A DNA stretch of 64,000 nucleotides. It comes from Edaphosphingomonas laterariae (lineage in GTDB: Bacteria > Pseudomonadota > Alphaproteobacteria > Sphingomonadales > Sphingomonadaceae). A program made the position numbers and the translations under genes. The notes beneath the pieces were generated by a model that saw only the letters and a list, made by a program, of their open reading frames with translations, did not search any database and was not told the origin of the DNA. Location: positions 1 through 64,000 of the forward strand of contig NZ_FZOS01000005.1 of NCBI RefSeq assembly GCF_900188165.1, written 5' to 3'. Positions within the stretch are counted from its first letter, which is position 1. The number at the start of each line of letters is the position of its first letter. Below are positions 8,973 to 16,765 of the stretch, piece after piece.

Positions 8973-9383
8973 ATGACACGAAATTCGGTGGTGCCGCGCG
9001 TCGGCCCGCTCAAGCTCAAGGCGCAGATATTCTGCGGCGACGAACCGGCGATCGGCCCCGGCAAGGCCGATCTTCTCGACGCCATCGATCGCGAAGGATC
9101 GATCTCGGCCGCCGGCCGCGCGCTCGGCATGAGCTATCGTCGTACCTGGCTGCTCGTCGACAGCATGAACCGTTGCTGGGTGGAAAAGCTGGTGGATACC
9201 ACCGCCGGCGGCAGCCGCGACCGCGGCGCCCGGCTTACCGATTGTGGCCGCACGGTGCTGGCGGCCTATCGCGATCTCGAACGCCGGCTGATCGCGGTGG
9301 CGGGGGCCGGCGGGCTCGATCCTTTCCTGCCGCTGCTGCGGGATGCGCCGTTGCCGCCGGCGGCCACCACGCCCACGGCCTGA
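8973..9383 (+). CDS. ModE-type winged-helix regulator lacking the molybdate-binding domain
   Basis: 136 residues consisting almost only of the LysR/ModE-type winged HTH: KADLLDAIDREGSISAAGRALGMSYRRTWLLVDSMN, given here as separate motifs AIDREGSISAAGRALG and MSYRRTWLLVDSMN. That combination is diagnostic of the ModE N-terminal domain. Full-length ModE is about 260 residues with two Mop domains; these are absent. It lies 84 bp upstream of modA in the same direction and probably controls modABC through the palindrome in that gap. ATG 8973 was chosen; GTG 8961 is an in-frame alternative. Confidence 0.85.
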   Translation: MTRNSVVPRVGPLKLKAQIFCGDEPAIGPGKADLLDAIDREGSISAAGRALGMSYRRTWLLVDSMNRCWVEKLVDTTAGGSRDRGARLTDCGRTVLAAYRDLERRLIAVAGAGGLDPFLPLLRDAPLPPAATTPTA

Positions 9384-9429
9384 CCCTTCCATGACCGGCC
9401 GATCCTCGCCGCTGGCGCTGCGCGTCGAT

Positions 9430-9458
9430 CGCTGTATATGTAGAAATATAACAGTGCG
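9430..9458. promoter_or_regulatory. Candidate ModE-type operator upstream of modA
   Basis: An imperfect inverted repeat with arms CGCTGTATAT (9430-9439) and ATATAACAGTGCG (9446-9458). The right half read backwards gives TGTTATAT, close to the TTATAT half-site of E. coli ModE boxes. It lies 10-38 bp before the modA ATG, where a bound repressor would block transcription. Assignment is by resemblance and position only. Confidence 0.5.
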
Positions 9459-9467
9459 TGGGGCAGC

Positions 9468-10241
9468 ATGACTCGATTGATCGGCCGCTTGCTTGCGTTG
9501 GTTGCGTTGCTTGGGGCGGCCTGTTCGCCTGCTGCGGCTGAAGTGAAGCCGCCTCTGGTGCTTGCGGCTGCCAGCCTTCAGGAATCGCTGACGGCCGCCG
9601 CCGCCGCGTGGAGCGCGAAGGGCCATGCAAGGCCGGTGCTGTCCTTTGCGGCGTCCTCGGCGCTGGCCCGCCAGATCGGTTCGGGCGCGCCGGCCGATCT
9701 CTTCATCTCGGCCGATGAGCCGTGGATGGACGACGTTGCGAAGAAGGGATTGATCCGGCCGGGAACGCGCGTCTCGTTCCTGCGCAACCGGCTGGTCCTG
9801 ATCGCGCCGGCGGCGCGGCCGGTGAAGCTGGCGATCCGCCCCGGCTTTCCGCTGGCCAGCGCACTCGGCAGCCAGGGGCGGCTCACCATGGCCGATCCCG
9901 ATGCGGTGCCGGCGGGCAAATATGGCAAGGCGGCGCTCACCCGGCTCGGTGTGTGGGCATCGGTCGAGCCCCGCGTCGCGCGCGCCGAAAATGTGCGCGC
10001 AGCACTTGCCCTGGTCGAACGGGGTGAGGCGCCGCTGGGCATCGTCTATGAAACCGACGCCCGGGCTTCGCGCGCGGTGGCGATCGTCGGTGCCTTCCCG
10101 GCGGATAGCCATCCGCCGATCACCTATCCGCTGGCGCTGCTGAAGACCGCCAGCAGCCCCGATGCGGAAGGCTTCCGCCGCTTCCTGCTGTCGAGGCAGG
10201 GCAGGGCGATCTTCGCCCGCTACGGCTTCGTGGCCAAATAG
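9468..10241 (+). CDS. modA: Molybdate ABC transporter, periplasmic binding protein
   Basis: 257 residues with an N-terminal signal peptide (LLALVALLGAACSPAAA). Cys19 makes a weak lipobox possible, but cleavage after AAA is equally plausible. ModA signatures: LVLAAASLQESL, FAASSALARQIGSGAPADLFISAD, ADPDAVPAGKYG and GIVYETDA, which line the oxyanion pocket in this family. It captures molybdate (or tungstate) in the periplasm and delivers it to ModBC. SD GTGGGG precedes ATG 9468. First gene of modABC. Confidence 0.95.
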   Translation: MTRLIGRLLALVALLGAACSPAAAEVKPPLVLAAASLQESLTAAAAAWSAKGHARPVLSFAASSALARQIGSGAPADLFISADEPWMDDVAKKGLIRPGTRVSFLRNRLVLIAPAARPVKLAIRPGFPLASALGSQGRLTMADPDAVPAGKYGKAALTRLGVWASVEPRVARAENVRAALALVERGEAPLGIVYETDARASRAVAIVGAFPADSHPPITYPLALLKTASSPDAEGFRRFLLSRQGRAIFARYGFVAK

Positions 10242-10243
10242 CG

Positions 10244-10945
10244 TTGCTGGGGCTGGCGCCGGACGATTGGGAGATCATCCGCCTCTCGCTCAAGGTGAGC
10301 GCGGTGGCGGTGCTGGTGACGTTGCCGATCGCCTTCGGCCTCGCCTGGCTGCTGGCGCGCATGCGGTTTCCGGGCAAGTTTCTGGTCGATGGCCTCATCC
10401 ATTTGCCGCTGGTCCTGCCGCCGGTGGTAACCGGCTGGATGCTCCTCCTCGCCTTTGGCAATAACGGTCCGCTTGGCCGCTTCTTCGAACAATGGCTGGG
10501 CATCACCTTCATGTTCCGCTGGACGGGCGCGGCGCTGGCGGCGGCGGTGATGGCGCTGCCGCTGATGGTCCGCGCCATCCGGCTTTCGATCGAGGCGGTG
10601 GATCGCCGGCTGGAGGGCGCGGCGCGCACGCTGGGCGCCAGTGCCCTGCGCACCTTCCTCACGATCACCGTGCCCTTGTCGCTGCCCGGCGTGCTTGCCG
10701 CCACGGTGCTGGGCTTTGCCCGTTCGATCGGTGAGTTCGGGGCGACGATCACCTTCGTTTCGAACATTCCCGGCGAAACCCGGACGCTGCCGATCGCCAT
10801 CTACACCGCGTTGCAAATGCCCGGGGCGGAAGCGGTGGTGACGCGTCTGGCGATCATCTCGGTCATCCTCTCGCTTGCCGCGCTGGTCGCGTCGGAGGCG
10901 CTGGCCCGCCGGTCGGGCCAAGGGCAGGGCGGCCATGTCCTTTGA
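10244..10945 (+). CDS. modB: Molybdate ABC transporter, permease
   Basis: Inner-membrane permease of 233 residues with about five hydrophobic helices and the EAA loop EGAARTLGASALRTFLTITVP near residues 124-144 that docks on the ATPase. TTG at 10244, two bases after the modA stop, is the only plausible start before the first membrane helix, so a non-ATG start is inferred. The 3' end overlaps modC by 11 bp. Confidence 0.93.
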   Translation: MLGLAPDDWEIIRLSLKVSAVAVLVTLPIAFGLAWLLARMRFPGKFLVDGLIHLPLVLPPVVTGWMLLLAFGNNGPLGRFFEQWLGITFMFRWTGAALAAAVMALPLMVRAIRLSIEAVDRRLEGAARTLGASALRTFLTITVPLSLPGVLAATVLGFARSIGEFGATITFVSNIPGETRTLPIAIYTALQMPGAEAVVTRLAIISVILSLAALVASEALARRSGQGQGGHVL

Positions 10946-11561
10946 GATCGACGTCACGCGCCAATTGGGCGACGCGGCCGTGCGCCTGTCGCTGCGCGCC
11001 GATGCCGGGCTGACGGCGCTGTTCGGTCCATCGGGGGCGGGCAAGACCAGCGTGCTCAACATGGTCGCGGGGCTGTTGCGGCCCGATGCCGGCCGGATCG
11101 TCGTCGACGGCGAACTGCTGTTCGATAGCGCGACGCGGGTCGATCTTCCGCCGGAACGGCGACGGATCGGCTATGTATTTCAGGATGGGCGCCTATTTCC
11201 GCACAAGCGGGTGCGGGCGAACCTCGTTTATGGCGAACGGCTGGCCGCGCCCGAACATCGCTGGATCGGGTTCGACGATGTCGTCGCCTTCCTCGGCATC
11301 GGCCATCTGCTCGATCGCTGGCCGCGCACCTTGTCCGGCGGGGAGGCGCAGCGCGTCGCGATCGGCCGCGCGCTGCTGTCCGCGCCGCGTTTCCTGCTGA
11401 TGGACGAACCGCTATCGTCGCTCGATGCCGCCCGGCGCGAGGAGATCATGAGCGTGATCGAGCGTGTCCGCGATGAACTGCGCCTGCCGATCCTTTATGT
11501 CAGCCACGATCGCGCGGAAGTGGACCGGCTGGCGACCACGATCGTCCCCATCGGCCTTTGA
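10935..11561 (+). CDS. modC: Molybdate ABC transporter, short ATPase without TOBE domain
   Basis: 208-residue ABC ATPase with Walker A GPSGAGKT, the Q-loop YVFQDGRLFPH, signature LSGGEAQR, Walker B FLLMDEP and H-loop VSHDR. Classical ModC is about 350 residues and carries a C-terminal Mop/TOBE domain that binds molybdate; this protein stops right after the ATPase core. ATG 10935 lies inside the end of modB. The stop codon is directly adjacent to the stop of the convergent SRPBCC gene, leaving no spacer. Confidence 0.92.
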   Translation: MSFEIDVTRQLGDAAVRLSLRADAGLTALFGPSGAGKTSVLNMVAGLLRPDAGRIVVDGELLFDSATRVDLPPERRRIGYVFQDGRLFPHKRVRANLVYGERLAAPEHRWIGFDDVVAFLGIGHLLDRWPRTLSGGEAQRVAIGRALLSAPRFLLMDEPLSSLDAARREEIMSVIERVRDELRLPILYVSHDRAEVDRLATTIVPIGL

Positions 11562-12089
11562 TCAGGCAGGTTTCGGGGCGGCCAGATAGCGCGCCAGATT
11601 GCCCATCGCCTCATCCAGCATCGCTTGCAGGAAGCTCGGGAAATCGCGGTCGGCGGACAGGAAGCTCAACCCTTCCAGCGGCTCGCAGGCCAGCGTCCAG
11701 GTAACGCGCGTGCCGCCTTCGGGAAGCGGATCGAAGGTGGTGAGTTCGATCTGCGCGGCGGCCAGCGGTTCCGTCGCCTTGTTGATGATATAGCCCCAGG
11801 CGCGCGGCTCGTCCCAGATCACCATGGTTTCGTCATGGGCGCAGCCCGCTACCCACGACTTGCGGATCATGCCGACGCCGGGGGCGCCTTCATGGACCAC
11901 GCGTTCGACATGCGGAAACCAGTGCGGCCAGCTGGCGGGATCGCAAAACGCGTCCCACACGGCCTGCACCGGCGCATCGATCGACGAGACCGTGACATAG
12001 CGGGTCGGCGCCGTATTCACGAAATCCGGGCCGACGGCGCGGAAATCGAACCATTGGGCCGGGGCGGACTGGGGAAGATCGTCGCTCAT
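11562..12089 (-). CDS. SRPBCC-superfamily protein (START/Bet v1-like fold)
   Basis: 175 residues. YVTVSSIDAPVQAVWDAFCD followed by WPHWFPHVERV is the usual N-terminal strand-helix opening of polyketide-cyclase/AHSA1-type SRPBCC proteins, which hold hydrophobic ligands. No catalytic residues can be assigned. It is convergent with modC, stop against stop, and there is no functional clue from the neighbours. Confidence 0.78.
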   Translation of the reverse strand: MSDDLPQSAPAQWFDFRAVGPDFVNTAPTRYVTVSSIDAPVQAVWDAFCDPASWPHWFPHVERVVHEGAPGVGMIRKSWVAGCAHDETMVIWDEPRAWGYIINKATEPLAAAQIELTTFDPLPEGGTRVTWTLACEPLEGLSFLSADRDFPSFLQAMLDEAMGNLARYLAAPKPA

Positions 12090-12254
12090 GCGTCAATGCT
12101 GCGGGATCAGCGCGGCGCTGTCCACGCCGCGATGGTTGACGAAACGGCCAATGCGGTTTGAACTGGCCATAACGACCATGTTTCGCGAAAGCATGGCGGG
12201 GGAGATGGGGATGCTTCTATCGACGATGCCGCCGCAACGGCACGGGTTGGCGCC

Positions 12255-12746
12255 ATGAACTGGGCGCCGCGGGATGGCCATGGCTGGCGCCAGCTCGTCC
12301 GGCGGATCGCGCGCGCCACGCGCGATCCCGACCGGGCGGAGGATCATCTGCACGCGGCCTATGTGCGGCTGGCCGAATATCGGTCGCGCTCCACGGTGGC
12401 CAATCCGGCCGGTTTCCTCGTCCGCGCGGCCGCCAATATCGCCGTGGATGATTCGCGGCGGCGCTGGGTGCGCGGCGAATATGGGCCGCAGCCGGGCGAC
12501 ATCGCCGAATTCGCCGACAATGGGCCGCTGCAGCTTGAAATGTTGCAGCTTCGCCAGCGGCTTGAACGGGTGCGCCTTGGCCTTGATGAACTCAGCCCAC
12601 GCACCCGCCAGATATTCCTGATGCACCGGATCGAAGGCTTGAAATATCGTGAAATCGCCGAACAGCTCGGCATCACCATGAGCGCAGTGGAAAAGCATAT
12701 CGCCAAGGCCGCCTTGTTCCTGGCCGAGTGGACGGAAGGTTGGTGA
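12255..12746 (+). CDS. ECF sigma factor, FecI type
   Basis: 163 residues with sigma-70 region 2 (AEDHLHAAYVRLAEY, NPAGFLVRAAANIAVD) and region 4 (LSPRTRQIFLMHRIEG and the helix-turn-helix YREIAEQLGITMSAVEKHI, about 136-154). It directs RNA polymerase to outer-membrane transport genes when its FecR partner signals. fecR starts with a GTG one base after this stop, and a receptor with an STN domain follows, giving the standard FecI-FecR-FecA order. No Fur-like box is obvious in the 165 bp upstream. Confidence 0.92.
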   Translation: MNWAPRDGHGWRQLVRRIARATRDPDRAEDHLHAAYVRLAEYRSRSTVANPAGFLVRAAANIAVDDSRRRWVRGEYGPQPGDIAEFADNGPLQLEMLQLRQRLERVRLGLDELSPRTRQIFLMHRIEGLKYREIAEQLGITMSAVEKHIAKAALFLAEWTEGW

Positions 12747-12747
12747 C

Positions 12748-13710
12748 GTGACGGACCCGACACCTGCCCTTTCCCGGACAATCAAGGCGGAGGCTGCCGC
12801 CTGGCTCGCGCGCCTGCGCAGCGAGGATCGCGGCCCCGAGGACGAGGCCGCCTTCCGCGCCTGGCTGGCCGAGGATGCGCGCCACGCCGCCGCCTTCGAT
12901 CTCGTCACCAATGCGTGGGAGATGGTGGGCGGCCTCACCCATGAGGTCGCCGTCGATGAACCCGTGGAGCGGACGGGGATGAGCCGGCGAACGGTGCTCG
13001 CCGGTGTCGCCGCGATGGTCGCGGTAGGGTCCGGCTATCTCTACCAGCGTGGCGCGGGGGCGGATCATTATGCGACCCAGCTTGGCGAACAGCGCCGGGT
13101 AACGCTGGCCGATGGCTCTGCCGTCACGCTCGATACCGAGACGGAGATCCGCGTCGCCTTCCACGATGATCGGCGCGAGATCGAATTGCTGCGCGGTCGC
13201 GCCCATTTCGATGTCGCCAAGGATGCCGCGCGCCCGTTCCGCGTTACCGCGGGCGGGCGGGAGGTGGTGGCGATCGGCACCGCCTTCGATGTCGCGCGGC
13301 GCGAGGATGAAGTGGCGGTGCTGCTGGTCGAAGGGCGGATCGCGGTGCGTTCCCCCGGCGTGGCGGCGGCCTATCCCCGGCCGGGCGAACGCATCGTGAT
13401 CGATCGCGCCAATGCCATCCATCAGGAACGCCCCGACGTGCAGCGCGCGACTGCGTGGCAGGTCGGCCGGGTGATCTTCGACGATCAGCCGCTGGCCGCC
13501 GCCGTGGCGGAGATGAACCGCTATAATCGCAAGCCGCTGGTCGTTACCGATGCGGAGCTCGGCGCGTTGCGGGTCAGCGGCACTTACAGCACGGGCGATT
13601 CAGAAGCCTTCGCCCGTTCGATCGCCAGCCTGCTGCCGGTGGCGGTGCATTCCACCCCGCAGCAGATCCTCATCGAACCGCTGGCGCAAGAATCGGAACA
13701 ATCGAGCTGA
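12748..13710 (+). CDS. FecR-family anti-sigma/signal transducer
   Basis: 320 residues. The N-terminal DUF4880-type helical domain (EAAAWLARLRSEDRGPEDEAAFRAWL region) binds the sigma factor. One membrane helix follows at about 76-95 (TVLAGVAAMVAVGSGYLY). The periplasmic FecR domain (RVTLADGSAVTLDTET, ELLRGRAHFDVAKDA) ends in a DUF4974-like segment (FDDQPLAAAVAEMNRYNRKPL). The protein relays the state of the receptor to the sigma factor. GTG start at 12748. The receptor follows 70 bp later. Confidence 0.92.
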   Translation: MTDPTPALSRTIKAEAAAWLARLRSEDRGPEDEAAFRAWLAEDARHAAAFDLVTNAWEMVGGLTHEVAVDEPVERTGMSRRTVLAGVAAMVAVGSGYLYQRGAGADHYATQLGEQRRVTLADGSAVTLDTETEIRVAFHDDRREIELLRGRAHFDVAKDAARPFRVTAGGREVVAIGTAFDVARREDEVAVLLVEGRIAVRSPGVAAAYPRPGERIVIDRANAIHQERPDVQRATAWQVGRVIFDDQPLAAAVAEMNRYNRKPLVVTDAELGALRVSGTYSTGDSEAFARSIASLLPVAVHSTPQQILIEPLAQESEQSS

Positions 13711-13780
13711 GGAAAAATCGCGTTCGCACGTCACCGCTCCGAGCGTCGCAAAACGGCGCCGCCAAGGAGGGGACATATCC

Positions 13781-16330
13781 ATGATCGACAAGCCGGCGTT
13801 CTGCCGCACCTTTCTCGCCTGCTCTGCGTCGTTGCTGGCGCTCGCGCCGCTGCCGGCCGCAGCCCAGCGCGCGCCCGTCGCGATCCATATTTCCGCCAAG
13901 CCGCTGGCGGCCGCACTGAACGAACTGGCGCAGAGCACGCGCACCAACATCCTGTTTTCGCCGGATGCCGTGAAGGGCCTGCGCGCGACGGCGGTGCGCG
14001 GCGTGCTGACGCCGGAAAAGGCGGCACGGCAGCTGGTGCTGGGCACGTCGCTGGAAGTGGTGCGCGATGATGTCGGCGCGCTGATCATCCGCAAGCGGGC
14101 CGAACCGGGCCGGGCGCGGGGCGAGGCAGCGGCGCGCACGCCGGGCGTCACGGCGGCGGTTGCCGCCCCGGTGCGGATCGCGAGCGCCGATGCGCGCCTG
14201 ACCGACCTGGGCGTCAGCGTGGATGGTGCGCAGGGCACTTCGGTCGCCGCGCCGATCGACGATACCGGGCTGGCCGAAATCGTCGTCACCGCGCAGAAGC
14301 GCGCGGAATCGCTGCAGGATACGCCGATCTCGATCGCCGCGCTGGGCGCCGCCGATATCGAGCGCGCCGGCGTCAATGAAATCAGCGACCTGCGTTCGCA
14401 GGTGCCGACCCTGCAGATCACGCCGCACCCGAACAGCGGCGTCAGCACGCGCATCTTCATGCGCGGCGTCGGCAATAATGACGATCAGATCACGCAGGAT
14501 CCGTCGGTCGCGGTCTATGTCGATGGCGTCTATGTCGCGCGTACGCAGGGCATGGCGTCCGAAGTGGCGGAGCTGGAGCGCGTCGAAGTGCTGCGCGGGC
14601 CGCAGGGATCGCTTTACGGCCGCAACGCGACCGGCGGCGCGATCAACTTCATCACGCGCGAGCCCGATCTGGATGATCTGCGGATCAAGCAGACCTTCAC
14701 CGTCGGCAATTACGATCATTTCCGCACCCGGACGAACGTGAACCTGCCGCTGGCGGATACGATCGCGGTCGAGCTGGGCTATATGCACACCGAACGCGAT
14801 GGTTTCGTCGATAATCTCGGCACCGGCGTCGAACGGTTCGGCGATCAGCGTCGCGATGCCTATCGCGCCGGCGTGCTCTGGCAGCCGAGCGACGATTTCA
14901 ACATCCGCTACACCTATGATCGTTCGGAAATCAGCGACACGCCGATCTTCATGGCGCAGGTGCCGCTCTTCCCGGGCAAGGGGCAGCGACCGTCCGAAGG
15001 CTCGCCCTTCGTCAACAATCTCAAGCGCAACGACGTCGTGGCGCAGGGGCATAATCTGACGGCGACATGGGATGTGGCCGATAGCCTGACGCTCAAGTCG
15101 ATCACCGGCTATCGCAAGCTCGATAACCAGACCTACCAGAATTATCATTCGGGCGTGCTCGGGCCGTTCGCGCTGCTCGATTCCTCCAGCCTGATCCATC
15201 AGGACCAGTTTTCGCAGGAATTCCAGGCCGTCGGCGACGCGTTCGACGATCGCCTGCGTTACGTGCTGGGCGCTTATTATTTCGACGAGGACGCCGACGG
15301 TTTCGACGTCAGCCGCCAGCCCGCGCGGCGATCGGCCAGCGAACGCACCGTCACGATCGGCAACCGGGCTTATGCGGTCTATGGCCAGGCGACCTTCACG
15401 CCATCCTGGCTGGACGAGCGCCTGCACCTGACCGGCGGCCTCCGCTGGTCGCGCGACGAGCGCAAGGCCTCGCTGCAGGAAACCCTGATCCCGGCGAGCG
15501 GCATCCCGGCCGTGGGGCCGACGACCCCGGCGTCGAAGGCGTTCGAAAATTTCAGCCCGACGATCGTCGCCGCCTTCGATGTGACGGAGGATGTGAACAT
15601 CTATGCGAAGATGGTGCGGGGCTATAAATCGGGCGGCTTCAACACCCGCGCCAGCACGCTCGAACGCTTTGCCGAGGGCTTCGGCCCCGAAACGCTGACA
15701 TCCTACGAACTGGGTTTCAAATCGACCCTGCTGGACAAGCGCCTGCGCCTCAACATCGCGGCCTTCATGTCCGATTATAAGGATATTCAGGTCAACCTCC
15801 GGTCCGATCCATTGAACGTGGGCATCACCGACGTGCTCAACGCTGGCAAGGCGAAGGTGAAGGGCGTGGAGCTCGACATCACCGTCCGTCCTGTCGATCC
15901 GCTGACGATCAGCTTCAGCTACGCCTATCTGAACGGCGACTATAAGGAGGTGATCGACGCCACGGGCACGGATCGGTCGGAATTCTTCCGGTTCATCAAC
16001 ATGGCGCCGAACACGATCACCGCGAAGCTGGACTATCAGTTCCCGGCCACCGGCATCGGCCAGCCCGGCATCTACGTCGATTATTATTATCAGGACCGGA
16101 TCACGACCTCGACGTCCGATCCGCGTTATCAGGCGCCGAGCTACGGGCTGCTCGATCTGCGCTTCACCCTGTCGGACATTCCGATCGGCTTCGGCAGCTG
16201 GCGTCTTTCCGCCTTCGGCCGCAACCTGACCGACAAGGAATATTATATCGCGCACTTCAATTCGGGCGTGCCGAGCGCCTTTTTCGGCCAGCCGCGAACC
16301 TATGGGCTGGAGCTGACCTTCGAATATTGA
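13781..16330 (+). CDS. TonB-dependent receptor/transducer with N-terminal STN domain
   Basis: 849 residues. Signal peptide (about 1-29), then an STN signalling domain (about 35-87: ISAKPLAAALNELAQSTRTN, VVRDDVGALIIRK), a linker, the TonB box/plug opening EIVVTAQKRAESLQDTPISI, and a 22-strand-type barrel ending ...LELTFEY. The STN domain and the adjacent ECF sigma/FecR pair show a receptor that senses its ligand and induces its own transport genes. The plug motifs resemble sphingomonad receptors of broad substrate range, so the ligand may or may not be iron. Start at 13781 is set by the strong AAGGAGGGG SD; longer in-frame starts are not credible. Confidence 0.93.
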   Translation: MIDKPAFCRTFLACSASLLALAPLPAAAQRAPVAIHISAKPLAAALNELAQSTRTNILFSPDAVKGLRATAVRGVLTPEKAARQLVLGTSLEVVRDDVGALIIRKRAEPGRARGEAAARTPGVTAAVAAPVRIASADARLTDLGVSVDGAQGTSVAAPIDDTGLAEIVVTAQKRAESLQDTPISIAALGAADIERAGVNEISDLRSQVPTLQITPHPNSGVSTRIFMRGVGNNDDQITQDPSVAVYVDGVYVARTQGMASEVAELERVEVLRGPQGSLYGRNATGGAINFITREPDLDDLRIKQTFTVGNYDHFRTRTNVNLPLADTIAVELGYMHTERDGFVDNLGTGVERFGDQRRDAYRAGVLWQPSDDFNIRYTYDRSEISDTPIFMAQVPLFPGKGQRPSEGSPFVNNLKRNDVVAQGHNLTATWDVADSLTLKSITGYRKLDNQTYQNYHSGVLGPFALLDSSSLIHQDQFSQEFQAVGDAFDDRLRYVLGAYYFDEDADGFDVSRQPARRSASERTVTIGNRAYAVYGQATFTPSWLDERLHLTGGLRWSRDERKASLQETLIPASGIPAVGPTTPASKAFENFSPTIVAAFDVTEDVNIYAKMVRGYKSGGFNTRASTLERFAEGFGPETLTSYELGFKSTLLDKRLRLNIAAFMSDYKDIQVNLRSDPLNVGITDVLNAGKAKVKGVELDITVRPVDPLTISFSYAYLNGDYKEVIDATGTDRSEFFRFINMAPNTITAKLDYQFPATGIGQPGIYVDYYYQDRITTSTSDPRYQAPSYGLLDLRFTLSDIPIGFGSWRLSAFGRNLTDKEYYIAHFNSGVPSAFFGQPRTYGLELTFEY

Positions 16331-16377
16331 GCGATTTTTCGGAGCAGGTGCGAGCATCTGCTGACCCGGAAATCGCT
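16330..16377. repeat. Dispersed palindromic intergenic repeat, copy 2
   Basis: Starts at the last base of the receptor stop codon. Outer arms AGCGATTT and AAATCGCT; inner arms AGCAGGTG and CATCTGCT with one G-T pair. It matches the reverse complement of 152-195 through the same core. Its position directly behind a receptor gene may let it act as a 3' mRNA stabiliser. Confidence 0.75.
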
Positions 16378-16406
16378 TTATGTGCCCGCCAAATGGGGGA
16401 GCGGGG

Positions 16407-16435
16407 AGGGGCGTCGGCAAAACCGGCGCCCCTTT
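16407..16435 (+). terminator. Rho-independent terminator of the FecI-FecR-receptor unit
   Basis: Hairpin GGGGCGTCGG (16408-16417) / CCGGCGCCCC (16423-16432), one U-G wobble, 5-nt A-rich loop, followed by TTT. It lies 75 bp after the receptor stop and downstream of the palindromic repeat. Confidence 0.65.
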
Positions 16436-16474
16436 CGCGTTGTCGCGGTGGGCACGAACCGATAGGCATCGCGC

Positions 16475-16738
16475 ATGGATGAAGCCGAACCCCTTGCCGC
16501 GAACGATATGTCGATGGCCGATCAGGAACCGCCGGTGAGCGCCGTGCGGGAAATCGTATCGCGCCTGCAGTCCGGCCCGACCAACCCCGTCGCGCGGGCG
16601 CGGCTGCGCGTCGAGCAGGAGGTGCCCGTGGCGCAGCGTGGCCCCGGCTGGGATCGCCACTGGCGCGAGCTGGAAGCCTATGTCGAGCTGCGCGGCGCCT
16701 GGCCGCTGGCGGCGAAGGGCCAATCCACCGACGAATGA
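16475..16738 (+). CDS. Small hypothetical protein
   Basis: 87 residues, hydrophilic, no signal peptide or membrane segment. The C-terminal part (GPGWDRHWRELEAYVELRGAWPLA) looks conserved-type rather than random. Function is not recognised. It lies 28 bp before the esterase gene in the same direction. Codon use is typical of the neighbours, which supports a real gene. Confidence 0.55.
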   Translation: MDEAEPLAANDMSMADQEPPVSAVREIVSRLQSGPTNPVARARLRVEQEVPVAQRGPGWDRHWRELEAYVELRGAWPLAAKGQSTDE

Positions 16739-16765
16739 CAAGGTCGCAGGCCGAGGGGGAGAGCG

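Noticed and set aside
12150-12200. Operator-like CCATG...TTCGCGAA...CATGG sequence before the FecI-type gene
   Set aside because: The symmetry is imperfect, with unequal spacers, and it does not resemble the palindrome of the iron locus; too weak to call a site.
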